The notes beneath the pieces were generated by a model. That model was not told the DNA's origin and searched no databases. It worked only from the letters and a program-made list of their open reading frames with translations. From Sphingobium sp. CCH11-B1 (GTDB taxonomy: Bacteria; Pseudomonadota; Alphaproteobacteria; Sphingomonadales; Sphingomonadaceae), in NCBI RefSeq assembly GCF_001556865.1, contig NZ_LSJY01000178.1, positions 1-39,775 of the forward strand: 39,775 nucleotides of DNA. Direction: 5' to 3'. Both the position numbers and the translations under genes were made by a program. Shown here in pieces: positions 1 to 9,245 of the stretch (positions are counted from its first letter, which is position 1; every line of letters begins with the position of its first letter).

Positions 1-14
1 CCGCCTGCACAAGG

Positions 15-51
15 GCCGCGCGGCGTCGGGGGGCGCTGGCGCGGCTTTTTT
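15..51 (+). terminator. Intrinsic terminator of a gene lying left of the window
   Basis: A GCCGCGC arm (15-21) pairs with GCGCGGC (39-45), an inner GCG/CGC pairing is possible in the loop, and six T residues follow (46-51). This is a standard rho-independent terminator reading rightward, so it probably ends a plus-strand gene lying outside the window. The remaining bases to 177 show nothing recognisable. Confidence 0.7.
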
Positions 52-177
52 GTGGGCGGGGTGGGTAGGCGATTGGCGATGGAAGCCCGGGGTGACGAGT
101 ATGGCAAGCGTTCGATCCGCCACATCGCTCCGTCTGAAACAGCCCGCCCCCTTCAAAGTAGAGGCATTTCGCCGCCC

Positions 178-1044
178 TTACCCGTTCACGATGGTCCCGC
201 CATTGGGGTGCAGCACCTGACCGCTCATGTAGCTGCTGTCGTCGCAGGCGAGGAAGAGGAAGGCGGGGGCGACTTCATTGGGTTGGCCGGGGCGACCCAT
301 GGGGGTGGATTCGCCGAAATGTTCCAGCTTTTCCGGGGTCGCGCCGCCGCTGGGGTTGAGCGGCGTCCAGATCGGTCCGGGCGCGACGGCGTTGACGCGG
401 ATGCCGTCCTTCACCAGATTTTCCGACAGGCTGCGGGTGAAGGCGGTGATCGCGCCCTTGGTGCTGGAATAGTCCAGCAGTTCCTTTTCGCCCTGATACA
501 TGGTGACGGACGTGCAGTTGACGATGGCCGCGCCGGATGTGAGGTGCGGGCGCGCGGCCTGGGTCAGGAAGAACATGCCGAAGATGTTGGTCTGAAAGGT
601 GCGGCGCAGCTGGTCCTCGCTGATGTCGGTGATGTCCTTGTCGGGATGCTGCTCGCCCGCATTGTTGACGAGGATGTCGAGCCGGCCGAAGCGGCCGATC
701 ACCTGATCGACGGCGGCCTGGCAGAAATCCTTGTCGCCAATGTCGCCGGCGATGGTGAGCGCGTCGCGCCCCTCCGCCGTGACGATGCGGGCGGTCTGGC
801 GGGCGTCGTCATGTTCGCACAGATAGAGGATGGCGATGTCCGCCCCTTCGCGCGCGAAAAGGGCGGCGACGGCGCGGCCGATGCCGCTGTCCGCGCCGGT
901 GACGAGCGCGACCTTGCCCGCGAGCCGGCCGGAACCGGGATAGCGCGGTTCCCATTCCGGCTTGGGATCCAGCCGGGATTCGTGGCCGGGCAGGCCATCC
1001 TCATGGATCATGTCGTCGGGGGCGTCTAAAGCGAGCTGGGTCAT
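178..1044 (-). CDS. SDR family NAD(P)-dependent oxidoreductase
   Basis: Short-chain dehydrogenase/reductase of 288 residues, with an N-terminal extension of about 45 residues before the Rossmann fold, as in the YghA/glucose-1-dehydrogenase-like branch. Visible motifs are the cofactor loop TGADSGIG, the NNAG motif, and the catalytic YSSTK (Tyr-x-x-x-Lys) with an upstream Ser in the NCTSVT segment. The C-terminal region GGTIVNG matches family ends. No signal peptide is seen, so it is cytosolic. I chose the ATG at 1044 because AGGAGA lies six bases upstream; a longer upstream in-frame start lacks this. The substrate cannot be told from sequence; family members reduce aldehydes or oxidise sugars and alcohols. 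It follows the histidine kinase gene by 81 bases on the same strand, so co-transcription is possible but unproven. Confidence 0.92.
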   Translation of the reverse strand: MTQLALDAPDDMIHEDGLPGHESRLDPKPEWEPRYPGSGRLAGKVALVTGADSGIGRAVAALFAREGADIAILYLCEHDDARQTARIVTAEGRDALTIAGDIGDKDFCQAAVDQVIGRFGRLDILVNNAGEQHPDKDITDISEDQLRRTFQTNIFGMFFLTQAARPHLTSGAAIVNCTSVTMYQGEKELLDYSSTKGAITAFTRSLSENLVKDGIRVNAVAPGPIWTPLNPSGGATPEKLEHFGESTPMGRPGQPNEVAPAFLFLACDDSSYMSGQVLHPNGGTIVNG

Positions 1045-1125
1045 GGAAGGTCTCCTTTCACGGAAGGCCAACACATGGGACCGGCGCTGGTTCAGCGGCG
1101 CGGAGGGAAGAGTGGGTAACGCAGG

Positions 1126-4050
1126 TTAAGCCATCATCGCGGCGATGCGATCAGCAAGCGCATCCATCGCGAAGGGTTTGGTGACGAGCGCCATGTTGGG
1201 CGCGAGCTGGCCGCTGCCGAGCACGGCGTTTTCGGCATAGCCGGTGATGAAGATGACGCGCAGCGCGGGGATGCGGGCGAGCGCGGCGTCCGCCACCTGC
1301 CGCCCGTTGAGGCCGCCGGGCAGGCCGACATCGGTGATGAGCAGATCGATGTCGTGCCCCTGGTCGAGGATGGCGAGCGCGCCGGGGCCGTCCTCCGCCT
1401 CCAGCACATGATAGCCTGCGTCCCGCGCGACCTCCACCGCGAGCATCCGCACCGTGGGTTCGTCATCCACGACGAGGATGGTGCCAAGGCCCGGATCGGG
1501 CGGGTCGGTCCGCGCGGCAGGGCCGGGGTCGGCCACGTCCTGATCCGCGTCCGCGCCCTCAAGCCGGGGCAGGTAGAGGCACATGGTCGTGCCCGCGCCG
1601 ACTTCGGTATAGATGCGCACCTGACCGCCGGACTGGCGCACGAAGGCGTAGATCATCGAAAGGCCAAGCCCCGTGCCCTGGCCCATCGGCTTGGTGGTGA
1701 AGAAGGGATCGAAGGCGCGCGACACGACGTCCGGCTCCATGCCGGTGCCGGTGTCGGTGACCGCAACGCTGACATAGCCGCCGGGCAGCAGGCCGATGTC
1801 GCGCGCGGCGCGATCGTCGAACAGGCGGTTCGCCGTTTCGATGGTGATGCGGCCGCCGCCCGGCATGGCGTCGCGCGCGTTGATGCAGAGGTTGAGGATG
1901 GCGTTTTCAAGCTGGTTGGGATCGACCAGCGTGGACCAGAGGCCCGCCTGTCCCACGGTTTCGAGATGGATGGCCGGGCCGACCGAGCGGCGGATCATAT
2001 CCTCAAGGTCGCGGACCAGCCGGTTGACGTTGGTCGGCTTGGGATCGAGCGTCTGGCGGCGGGAGAAGGCGAGCAGCCGGTGGGTGAGGGCGGCGGCGCG
2101 GCGCACCGCCCCCTGCGCCGCGGTCGAATATTTCTCCAGCTCGTTGGCGCGGCCCTGCTGGATGCGGATCTGGATCATTTCCAGCGCGCCGGAAATGCCG
2201 GTCAGCAGATTGTTGAAGTCATGGGCGATGCCGCCGGTGAGCTGGCCCACCGCCTCCATCTTCTGCGCCTGGCGCAGCGCTTCTTCGGCGCGGTCGCGCT
2301 CGGCGGCGGTGACGCCGACCTCCTCGGTCAGCCGCTGCTTGTCGCGCTCAAGCTGGCGCTCGACCGCCTTGCGCGCGGACACGTCCATCATCGCGCCGAC
2401 CATCCGCAGCGGCGCGCCGTCCGGCCCGCGCAGCACATAGCCCCGGTCGAGAATGTCGGCATAGCTGCCGTCCGCGCGGGCGAAGCGATATTCGTCGCTC
2501 CAGTCGGTGCCGTCGCCGTCGATCACCGCGTGGATGCTGGCGCTGATGCGGGCGCGGTCATCGGGATGGATGTGGGCGATCCACCAGTCGCCGGTCGGAT
2601 CGACTTCCGTCAGGCAATGGCCGTAGTTGCGCTCGATCGCCTCGTTCCAGGTGACATGGTTGGCGCGCAGATCCCAATCCCAGACGGCGTCGTTGGTGGC
2701 GCGACCGGCAAGGCGGAGCCGTTCCTCCACCTCGCGCCGGGCAGCGTCGGCCTCGCGTTCGGCCGACACGTCCTGAACCGTGCCGACGAGGCGGATGGGG
2801 TCGCGGCCGTCGAAGAAGGCGAGGCCATGGGCGCTGACATGGCGAAGCTTGCCGTCCTCTATGCCGATGGTGCGATATTCGACCTCGAACCGGTGGCTGC
2901 CGTCAGGATCGAGCGCGGCGGCGACGGCGCGGTCGGCGCGATCCCGGTCGTCGGGGTGGAGACCGGCGAGGAAGGCGCTTTCATAGGAGACCGGCGCGCC
3001 GGGCGGCAGGCCGAACAGTTCGCGACAGCGATCGTCCCACACCAGCGTCCCTTCGCGCGGGCGATAGTCGTAGCGGCCGAGTTCGGCGGCGCGGGCGGCG
3101 AGTTCCAGTTCCTCCCGGCTGCGTTCCAGCGCCCTTTCGGCGCGGCGGCGATCGCTGAGATCGGTGAAGAGAATGGCGACATGATTGAGGTGCGGCGCAT
3201 CGACGCGGTAGGCGTGGACCAGGAACCAGCGGTCGCCCAGGGCCTGTGCCGGCAGTTCCACCTGTTCCGAATGGCCGGTGCGCGCGACCCGGCCATAGAG
3301 GTCGAACCATGTCTGTTCATGATCGGGCGCGATGTCGCGCATCCAGCGGCCGACCGGGTCCATGATGCCGGTCTGGCGGGTGAAGGATTCGTTCACCTCA
3401 AGGAAGCGATAGTCGAGGGCGCGGCCTTCATCGTCGAACTTCATCTCCACGACGCAGAAGCCCGCGTCGATGGAGTTGAAGAGGCTGCGGTAGCGCGCTT
3501 CGCTGGCGCGCAGTTCCAGCTCGCTCCAGGCGCGGTCGGCCGCTTCGCGGGTGCGCAGCGCCACATCCTCCGCCAGCGCGATTTCCGGCAGGGTCCATTG
3601 GCGCGGCGCGCCGTCATGGACGTAGAAGATGCCCTCCAGCCGGCCTTCGCGCAGGATCGGCACGACGATGAGGGCGCGGGTCTGGATGCTGGCCCAGCCG
3701 GCGGCATGATCGCGCACGCGCCGGTCGGTGTCGCTATCTTCGACCACCAGAGTCTGGCCGGCGCGCAGTTCCGCGATCACGTTCAGGCCGAAGCTGTCGA
3801 GCAACCGCGTTTCGCCCGCGAGGCCGGGCAGGGAATCGGACCAGTCGGCATCGACGCGGACCTGGCTGCCGTCCGCCGTGATCGCCGCCACGCCGCATCG
3901 TCCCGCGCCAAGCCGCTGACCCAGCATTTCGGCGGCGGCGGCGAGCAGCGCATGGGGATTGTCCAGCCCGCGCAACCGGTCGATCAGTGCGATCTGGAAA
4001 GCCTGCCTGTCGATCAACTGTTCGCGACTGAGATGGGCGGATCGGGGCAT
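1126..4050 (-). CDS. Hybrid sensor histidine kinase with GAF, three PAS and receiver domains
   Basis: A 974-residue cytoplasmic-type hybrid kinase with no clear membrane segment. Order: GAF-like domain (about 30-175), three PAS/PAC units (about 186-300, 318-435, 445-565), a short coiled linker, HisKA with phospho-acceptor His610 in GGIAHDFNNLL, a HATPase domain with GTGMEPD and GQGTGLGLS nucleotide-binding boxes, and a C-terminal receiver with phospho-acceptor Asp907 in LITDVGLPG. This architecture is common in alphaproteobacteria for light, redox or small-molecule sensing; no chromophore-binding cysteine or other ligand signature could be assigned. ATG 4050 is preferred; an in-frame TTG at 4104 would add 18 residues of low-complexity sequence. 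No separate response regulator gene adjoins it, so phosphotransfer to an unlinked partner is expected. A link to the glycan locus is not indicated. Confidence 0.93.
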   Translation of the reverse strand: MPRSAHLSREQLIDRQAFQIALIDRLRGLDNPHALLAAAAEMLGQRLGAGRCGVAAITADGSQVRVDADWSDSLPGLAGETRLLDSFGLNVIAELRAGQTLVVEDSDTDRRVRDHAAGWASIQTRALIVVPILREGRLEGIFYVHDGAPRQWTLPEIALAEDVALRTREAADRAWSELELRASEARYRSLFNSIDAGFCVVEMKFDDEGRALDYRFLEVNESFTRQTGIMDPVGRWMRDIAPDHEQTWFDLYGRVARTGHSEQVELPAQALGDRWFLVHAYRVDAPHLNHVAILFTDLSDRRRAERALERSREELELAARAAELGRYDYRPREGTLVWDDRCRELFGLPPGAPVSYESAFLAGLHPDDRDRADRAVAAALDPDGSHRFEVEYRTIGIEDGKLRHVSAHGLAFFDGRDPIRLVGTVQDVSAEREADAARREVEERLRLAGRATNDAVWDWDLRANHVTWNEAIERNYGHCLTEVDPTGDWWIAHIHPDDRARISASIHAVIDGDGTDWSDEYRFARADGSYADILDRGYVLRGPDGAPLRMVGAMMDVSARKAVERQLERDKQRLTEEVGVTAAERDRAEEALRQAQKMEAVGQLTGGIAHDFNNLLTGISGALEMIQIRIQQGRANELEKYSTAAQGAVRRAAALTHRLLAFSRRQTLDPKPTNVNRLVRDLEDMIRRSVGPAIHLETVGQAGLWSTLVDPNQLENAILNLCINARDAMPGGGRITIETANRLFDDRAARDIGLLPGGYVSVAVTDTGTGMEPDVVSRAFDPFFTTKPMGQGTGLGLSMIYAFVRQSGGQVRIYTEVGAGTTMCLYLPRLEGADADQDVADPGPAARTDPPDPGLGTILVVDDEPTVRMLAVEVARDAGYHVLEAEDGPGALAILDQGHDIDLLITDVGLPGGLNGRQVADAALARIPALRVIFITGYAENAVLGSGQLAPNMALVTKPFAMDALADRIAAMMA

Positions 4051-4162
4051 CGGGCTACTCGACAGGCGATACACCGCTTCTAGGCCGCCAGACGCGCTGG
4101 GCAAGGGGCTTAAATCTGATTTCGATCAGGACGGAAGGTTTCGTGACGGCGACGGGTCGAGG

Positions 4163-4191
4163 AGGCGGGCGCGCGAATGGCGCGCCCGCCT
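4163..4191 (-). terminator. Strong hairpin after the esterase gene (no U-tract)
   Basis: Perfect 12-base arms (4163-4174 and 4180-4191) enclose a five-base loop, 15 bases beyond the stop codon of the esterase. The bases following on the minus strand are GC-rich rather than T-rich, so it may act as a 3' stabilising hairpin or need a factor to terminate transcription. It most likely marks the end of the GH3-esterase transcript. Confidence 0.55.
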
Positions 4192-4205
4192 TATGCCCCA
4201 GGCGA

Positions 4206-5147
4206 TCATTTGCCCTTGGGCGCGAGCCATCCGTGCATGTCGAGCCAGCGGACGAAGGCGTCGAACCAGCCGGTGCTGGTCGTCTTCTTGGGATACATGC
4301 CGAAACCGTGGCCGCCCTGTTCGAAAAGGTGGAATTCCACCGGACGCCTCGCCGCGCGCCAATCGTCGATCAGCTTGAAATCGCGGTTGCCGAACAGCGG
4401 GTCGTCCGCGGCGATGCCGGCGAACATCGGCGGCGCGTCGGCGGGCACGGTCATGCTGCCGAGCGGGCCATAGATGTTGCCGACGAAGGCGGGCTTCGCA
4501 TCGGTCGACAGCGCGGTCGCCATGGTCAGCATCGCGCCCGCCGAAAAGCCGATCATGCCGATCCGGTCGGGATCGACATGCCATTGCGCCGCGCGGCTGC
4601 GGATCAGGCGGAAGGCGGCCTTGCTGTCTTCCAGTTGCGGCGCGAGGTTCATCGCGGCCCGGTTGGCGGCGGGCAGCGGATTGCGCGCGGCGCCGGCGAA
4701 CATTTCCGCCATCGACTTTTCAAAGCCCGCCATGTCGGCCGGCGTCTGGTTCAGGCGATATTTGATGACGAAGGCGGCGATGCCCTTCGCGGCCAGCGCC
4801 CTGGCGACGTCATAGCCTTCATTGTCCATCGACAGCGTGCGGAAGCCGCCGCCCGGCGCGACGATGATCGCCGCGCCCGACGCCTTGCCGGGATCGGGCA
4901 GGAAGGGGGTGAGCGTCGCCACGGTGACGTTGCGGGCGAAGCGGCTGCCATATTGGCGGTGCCAGCTTTCGGTCGCCGTCGCACCGGGCAGCGGGCCGGT
5001 GCCGAGGTCGATCGCGTCGGGCTGCGCCGGGATCGCCATCGGCGTCATCTTGTCCTTGTCGTCCTGCGCGTGGGCGAAGGCCGGGGCCATCAGCGCGCAG
5101 GCGGCCAGGCCAAGGGCGACGCGCCGGGTGAGGGACTTATATGTCAT
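4206..5147 (-). CDS. Exported alpha/beta-hydrolase esterase (BD-FAE / acetylxylan esterase-like)
   Basis: A 313-residue serine hydrolase with an N-terminal Sec signal peptide (charged start, hydrophobic ALGLAACALMAPAFA, then AHAQ cleavage context). The oxyanion region reads APGGGF, replacing the HGGG of related lipases, the nucleophile elbow is GFSAGAM, and a catalytic His lies in the C-terminal GGHGFGM. This matches the BD-FAE/esterase-lipase group that removes acetyl or feruloyl groups from xylan or pectin; the exact ester is inferred only. ATG 5147 has an AGAGGAGG ribosome site upstream. It begins 25 bases after the GH3 stop codon, so the two are probably co-transcribed, pairing side-chain ester removal with exo-glycosidase action in the periplasm. 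Confidence 0.9.
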   Translation of the reverse strand: MTYKSLTRRVALGLAACALMAPAFAHAQDDKDKMTPMAIPAQPDAIDLGTGPLPGATATESWHRQYGSRFARNVTVATLTPFLPDPGKASGAAIIVAPGGGFRTLSMDNEGYDVARALAAKGIAAFVIKYRLNQTPADMAGFEKSMAEMFAGAARNPLPAANRAAMNLAPQLEDSKAAFRLIRSRAAQWHVDPDRIGMIGFSAGAMLTMATALSTDAKPAFVGNIYGPLGSMTVPADAPPMFAGIAADDPLFGNRDFKLIDDWRAARRPVEFHLFEQGGHGFGMYPKKTTSTGWFDAFVRWLDMHGWLAPKGK

Positions 5148-5172
5148 CCTGAAAATCCTCCTCTAATGCGGT

Positions 5173-7812
5173 TTATTTGGGCAGGGGCACTGTCTTGGTG
5201 ATGCTGTAGCGCGCCTGTTGCGTCTGCACGCCTTCGCCGGGCTGGCCGCTGCCGATGCTCAGGCCATAGTCGCCGGGGATGAGCGCGCGTTCGCCCGCCA
5301 TGGTGACGAAGCTCAAGTCGCGGGGGGAAAGGGTGAAGATGAGGTCGCGGCTTTCGCCGGGCTTCAAGGACACGCGCTGGAAGCCGCGCAGGGCGATGCG
5401 GGGCGCGCCTTCGAAGCCGGGCGGGGTGATGTAGAGCTGGGCCACGTCGTCGCCCGCGCGCGCGCCGCTGTTGGTGATGCGGGTGCGCACGGTGATGCCG
5501 TTTTCGGTTCCGCCGCCCACCGGATCGACCACAGGCGCGGTGTAGGTGAAGCGGGTGTAGCTGAGCCCGTCGCCAAAGCGATAGACCGGCGTGCCCTTGA
5601 AATAGCGGTAGGTGCGGCCGTTCATCCCATAGTCGGTGAAGGGCGGCAGGTCCGCGACGCTCTTGTAGAAAGTGAGCGGCAGGCGGCCGCCCGGATCGGT
5701 CTTGCCGGAAAGGACATTGCCCACCGCAAGGCCGCCCGACTGGCCGGGATACCAGGACTCCAATATGGCCGAGGCATTGTCCTTCGCCCAGCTCAAATCG
5801 ATGGCGCTGCCGTTCATGGCGACGATGACCAGCGGCTTGCCCGTGGCCTTCGCCTTTTCGAGGAAGGCGCGCTGGTCGGCGGGCAGGTCGAGGCTGGTCT
5901 TGTCGCCGCCCGAGAAGCCATCGACCTTGACCGGCATCTCCTCGCCTTCAAGGTCGGAGGTGAGGCCGACGACCGCGACGATCACATCGGCGTCCTTCGC
6001 GCCGGCGGCAAGATCGCGATCGAGATCGTCGGTGATCCGTTTCCAGAAGATCGCCGGGGCGGCGGGGATGCCGCTCTGCCCCTGGAGGCGGACGGCGTAG
6101 CGCTGACCCTTGGTCATGGGGACGTTGACGAGCTTGAGCGGTTCGGCCCAGCGGCTATAGTCGGTCGCGGAGACGACCGGCTTGCCGTTCAGCGAAACCT
6201 CGCCCTTCACGCCGGTCAGCGCGAGGCGGTAGAGGCCGGTTTCGGGCGCGATCAGAAAACCGGTCCAGACGACCTTATGCTCGTTTGCGACCTGCCTGAA
6301 TTCGGCGGCGCGGGACACGAGGCTGTCTTCGGTGCGGACCAGCACGGGCTTGGCCTCATACTGGTCCTTGGTGGTCGCGTTATAATATTCGGCGCGGATG
6401 CCGGGCTTGCCATCGGGCGTGCGCAGCGCGGTGCCGGGGACGAGATCGCCATCGGTGATCGACGGGCTGAACGGGATCAGCGTGACGGCCGCACCGGGCA
6501 TCGCCTGTCTGAGGCCGTCCGAGACGGAGACGGGCGGGGCGCTCTTGGCCGAGCTGTAATTGCCGCGCAGCACGCGGGTCGCGTCCGCCAGCGGGCCGGC
6601 GAGCGCGATTCTGGTGCCGGGCTTCAGCGGCAGGATGCCGTCATTCTTGAGGAGGACGAGGCTCTTTTCCGCCGTTTCAAGGGCGAGGGCCTGATGCGCC
6701 GCCGTGCCGATGGCCTTGACCGGCATGGCGTTGGGCCGCCGGGATGAAAGGCCGGGCAGGTCGCCGTTGCGCAGACGCGCGGAGAAGAGGCGGACGAGCG
6801 CGGTGTCGATATCCTCCATGCTGATATGGTTTTTCGCCAGGGCGTCCTTGTACCGGTCGCCCAGGCCCTGCTTGCCGCCGAGCGTCGCATTGTTGCATTC
6901 GCTGTCGACGCCCCGGCGCAGCGCGACGGACACGCCGGTCGCGGCGTCGGGGGCATATTTGTGATGATCGTAGATGTCGACCACGGCATCGCAGTCGGAC
7001 ACGACATAGCCCTTGAAGCCCCAGGCGTCGCGCAGATAGTCGGTGAGCAGCATGGGGCTGCCGCAGGCGGGTTCGCCATCGACGCGGTTATAGGCGCACA
7101 TGATGGAGCCGGCCTTGCCCTCCACGATGGCGGCGCGGAAGGCGGGGAGGTAGGTGTCCTCCAGGTCGCGCTTGCTGGCGAAGATATTGTCGGTGTGGCG
7201 GCTCGGCTCCGGGCCGGAATGGACCGCATAATGTTTGGGCGTGGCGACGACGTTGGGCAGGTCGGGATTGTCGCCCTGCATGCCTTGCACGAAGGCGACG
7301 CCGATATGGGCGGTGAGGAAGGGATCCTCGCCATAGGTTTCCTGCCCCCGGCCCCAGCGCGGATCGCGGAAGATGTTGATGTTGGGCGACCATGTGTCGA
7401 GCCCGGTGCCGATGCGGCCAAGATGTCCGGTCTGGCGGCCGAGCGTGTGCAGCGCCTGGACTTCGGTGCTGATCGCTTCGGCCACATTACTGACGAGGGG
7501 CGCGTCGAAGGTGGCGGCAAGGCCAATGGGTTCGGGGAAGTTGGTGGTGGGCACCGCGCCGATCGCGCCGTGCAGCGATTCCGTCCACCAGTTATAGGCC
7601 GGGATGTTGAGGCGGGGAATGGCCGGCGCGGTGTTGAGAAGCTGATCGACCTTCTCGTCCAAAGTCAGCTGGCCGACGATGGCGCGGGCCTTGGCTTCGG
7701 CCTCCGTCCAGACATCGCCCGCAGGCGCGGCGGTCGCCTGCGCATGGGCAAGGGCGGCGGTCGAAACGCACAGCATCGCGCCGGCCGCGCGCAACAGGAA
7801 TGCGGTCTTCAT
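5173..7812 (-). CDS. GH3 beta-xylosidase/beta-glucosidase with PA14 domain
   Basis: An 879-residue exported GH3 enzyme. After the signal peptide (MKTAFLLRAAGAML... AHAQ) comes the (beta/alpha)8 domain with the nucleophile Asp273 in VVSDCDA, followed by the alpha/beta sandwich. A PA14-type insert (about 470-590) starts with GIRAEYYN, and a C-terminal fibronectin III-like domain ends the protein. PA14-containing GH3 enzymes usually cleave short beta-linked gluco- or xylo-oligosaccharides, the PA14 module shaping the acceptor pocket. The start at 7812 is set by the signal peptide and GGGGAGA upstream; earlier in-frame starts give implausible sequence. It lies 129 bases from the upstream GH43 gene, with a terminator between them, and 25 bases before the esterase. 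Beta-xylosidase activity is favoured from context but beta-glucosidase is possible. Confidence 0.94.
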   Translation of the reverse strand: MKTAFLLRAAGAMLCVSTAALAHAQATAAPAGDVWTEAEAKARAIVGQLTLDEKVDQLLNTAPAIPRLNIPAYNWWTESLHGAIGAVPTTNFPEPIGLAATFDAPLVSNVAEAISTEVQALHTLGRQTGHLGRIGTGLDTWSPNINIFRDPRWGRGQETYGEDPFLTAHIGVAFVQGMQGDNPDLPNVVATPKHYAVHSGPEPSRHTDNIFASKRDLEDTYLPAFRAAIVEGKAGSIMCAYNRVDGEPACGSPMLLTDYLRDAWGFKGYVVSDCDAVVDIYDHHKYAPDAATGVSVALRRGVDSECNNATLGGKQGLGDRYKDALAKNHISMEDIDTALVRLFSARLRNGDLPGLSSRRPNAMPVKAIGTAAHQALALETAEKSLVLLKNDGILPLKPGTRIALAGPLADATRVLRGNYSSAKSAPPVSVSDGLRQAMPGAAVTLIPFSPSITDGDLVPGTALRTPDGKPGIRAEYYNATTKDQYEAKPVLVRTEDSLVSRAAEFRQVANEHKVVWTGFLIAPETGLYRLALTGVKGEVSLNGKPVVSATDYSRWAEPLKLVNVPMTKGQRYAVRLQGQSGIPAAPAIFWKRITDDLDRDLAAGAKDADVIVAVVGLTSDLEGEEMPVKVDGFSGGDKTSLDLPADQRAFLEKAKATGKPLVIVAMNGSAIDLSWAKDNASAILESWYPGQSGGLAVGNVLSGKTDPGGRLPLTFYKSVADLPPFTDYGMNGRTYRYFKGTPVYRFGDGLSYTRFTYTAPVVDPVGGGTENGITVRTRITNSGARAGDDVAQLYITPPGFEGAPRIALRGFQRVSLKPGESRDLIFTLSPRDLSFVTMAGERALIPGDYGLSIGSGQPGEGVQTQQARYSITKTVPLPK

Positions 7813-7895
7813 GTCAGTCTCCCCAAGGGTCATGCGCCGCTGGCCGGCGTCGTCATTCCGGCGGGGTGAGCCGTGCGCCCGCCCCGTGCGTCTCC

Positions 7896-7933
7896 AAAAA
7901 AAGGACGCGGGGGAGGGCACTTCCCCCGCGTCC
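7896..7933 (-). terminator. Rho-independent terminator between GH43 and GH3 genes
   Basis: Perfect 12-base arms (7903-7914 and 7922-7933) with a seven-base loop, followed on the minus strand by seven T residues (complement of the A-run 7896-7902). This is the best-formed intrinsic terminator in the window. It starts only eight bases after the GH43 stop codon, so the GH3-esterase pair must depend on read-through or an unrecognised promoter in the 83 bases before GH3. Confidence 0.88.
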
Positions 7934-7941
7934 GGGCGCGC

Positions 7942-9096
7942 TCAGTCGGCAGCGCCGGTCTTCGCGCCTTTCGGCACGAAGGGGTTGATGGTCTGGATGG
8001 TGCCGTCCGGATTATATTTGAGTTCGGTCACCTTGACGTTGCGCAGGCGGGTCTGGCCGGACAGTTGGCTGTCGGCATAGAAGAGCCACCATTTGCCGCC
8101 CCATTCGACGATCGAATGATGGGTGGTCCAGCCTTCCACCGGCTCCAGGATGCGGCCCTTGTAGGTGAAGGGGCCATAGGGGCTGTCGCCTATGCCATAG
8201 ACCAGATAATGGGTATCTCCGGTCGAATAGCTGAAATAATATTTGCCCTTATATTTGTGCATCCAGGACGCTTCGAAGAAGCGGCGGTCATGGTCGCCGC
8301 CCAGCAGCGGCTTGCCCTTGTCGTCGACGATCCGGATTTCGCGCGGGGTTTCGGCAAATTCCAGCATGTCGCCGGACATCCTGGCGACGCGCGGGGCGAT
8401 GGCGGGCTTGTCATCCTGCTCCAGGTCGGTCTTCGACCCGTTGGCGTCATATTTGCCGCCGAGGTTGCGCTGAAGCTGGCCGCCCCAGATGCCGCCGAAA
8501 TACATGTAGCTTTGCCCGTCCGCGTCGGTGAACACGGCCGGATCGATCGAGAAGCTGCCCTTGATCGGTTGCGGCTGCGCCTTGAACGGGCCCATCGGGT
8601 CCCTGGACGTGGCAACGCCGATGCGGAAGGCGCCTTCCTTGTCCTTGGCCGGGAAGTAGAGATAATAGGTGTCGCCCTTCTTCGCGGCGTCGGGCGCCCA
8701 CATCTGCTTGTCGGCCCAGGGCACGTCCTTGACGTCGAGCGCGACGGGGCCGACCGTCACCGGGCCGCCGATCTTGTCCATGCGGAGCACGCGATAGTCG
8801 CGCATCTCGAAATGCGCGCCCAGATCGTCCTCGGGCGTCGGACCATCAATGTCGTGGCTGGGATAGACATAGATCTTGCCGTCCCAGACATGGGCCGAGG
8901 GATCGGCGGTGTAGATGTCCTTCACCAGCGGCTGCGACAGATATTCGGACGCGTCGCGCTTCGCTTCGGTGCCGGCCGCGGCGTTCGGGGCAGCCTCGTT
9001 GGTCGCGGACTGCTGGCATGCGGACAGGAGCGCGGCCGTGGACAGCAGGGCGGTGAGGAGGGGGGCGGCGCCAAGGGCGCGCGAGGGCTTGGGCAT
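7942..9096 (-). CDS. GH43 lipoprotein (arabinofuranosidase/xylosidase family)
   Basis: A 384-residue GH43 five-bladed propeller enzyme carrying a lipoprotein signal: a hydrophobic stretch ending in the lipobox LLSAC, then QQSATNE, so it is probably anchored to a membrane. Expected catalytic residues are visible: base Asp in TADPSAH, pKa-modulating Asp in SIDPAVF, and acid Glu in FFEASW. GH43 members remove alpha-L-arabinofuranose or beta-xylose from arabinoxylan or arabinan; the subfamily cannot be set by eye. ATG 9096 follows GAGAGGA. Its promoter region holds two copies of the LacI-type palindrome, and a terminator lies just past the stop codon, so it can be expressed as a single-gene transcript. 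Surface anchoring would suit trimming of oligosaccharides near the receptor. Confidence 0.93.
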   Translation of the reverse strand: MPKPSRALGAAPLLTALLSTAALLSACQQSATNEAAPNAAAGTEAKRDASEYLSQPLVKDIYTADPSAHVWDGKIYVYPSHDIDGPTPEDDLGAHFEMRDYRVLRMDKIGGPVTVGPVALDVKDVPWADKQMWAPDAAKKGDTYYLYFPAKDKEGAFRIGVATSRDPMGPFKAQPQPIKGSFSIDPAVFTDADGQSYMYFGGIWGGQLQRNLGGKYDANGSKTDLEQDDKPAIAPRVARMSGDMLEFAETPREIRIVDDKGKPLLGGDHDRRFFEASWMHKYKGKYYFSYSTGDTHYLVYGIGDSPYGPFTYKGRILEPVEGWTTHHSIVEWGGKWWLFYADSQLSGQTRLRNVKVTELKYNPDGTIQTINPFVPKGAKTGAAD

Positions 9097-9146
9097 GGTG
9101 ATCCTCTCAAACTTGTCAGCAGTGGCCTGACGGTGCTCTGATCAGA

Positions 9147-9175
9147 GAGATAGCGCTATCATGAAATGAGCGCAA
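9147..9175 (-). promoter_or_regulatory. Predicted promoter of the lipoprotein GH43 gene
   Basis: On the minus strand, -35 TTGCGC (9170-9175), a 17-base spacer and -10 TATCTC (9147-9152). Transcription would begin near 9140, about 44 bases before the start codon. The operator at 9149-9160 covers the end of the spacer and the start of the -10, so bound repressor would block polymerase. The -35/-10 matches are moderate; the geometry shared with two other promoters in the window strengthens the call. Confidence 0.6.
9149..9160. promoter_or_regulatory. LacI-type operator, copy 1 (GH43 promoter-proximal)
   Basis: Perfect 12-base palindrome GATAGCGCTATC, central CG. It is identical in its core to the copy at 26495-26508 and close to four others in the window. 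The LacI-family protein encoded at 29587-30630 is the likely ligand; this link is inferred. Confidence 0.8.
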
Positions 9176-9245
9176 TCTTCGTTATAATGGGTCAGGTCGA
9201 AGGGTGATGCTTTGCAATATCGAACGAAACTCCATTCGGAAAAAA

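Noticed and set aside
52..1029. 325-codon plus-strand open frame over the SDR gene
   Set aside because: Antisense to a clear SDR enzyme with all family motifs; the translation shows no family features.
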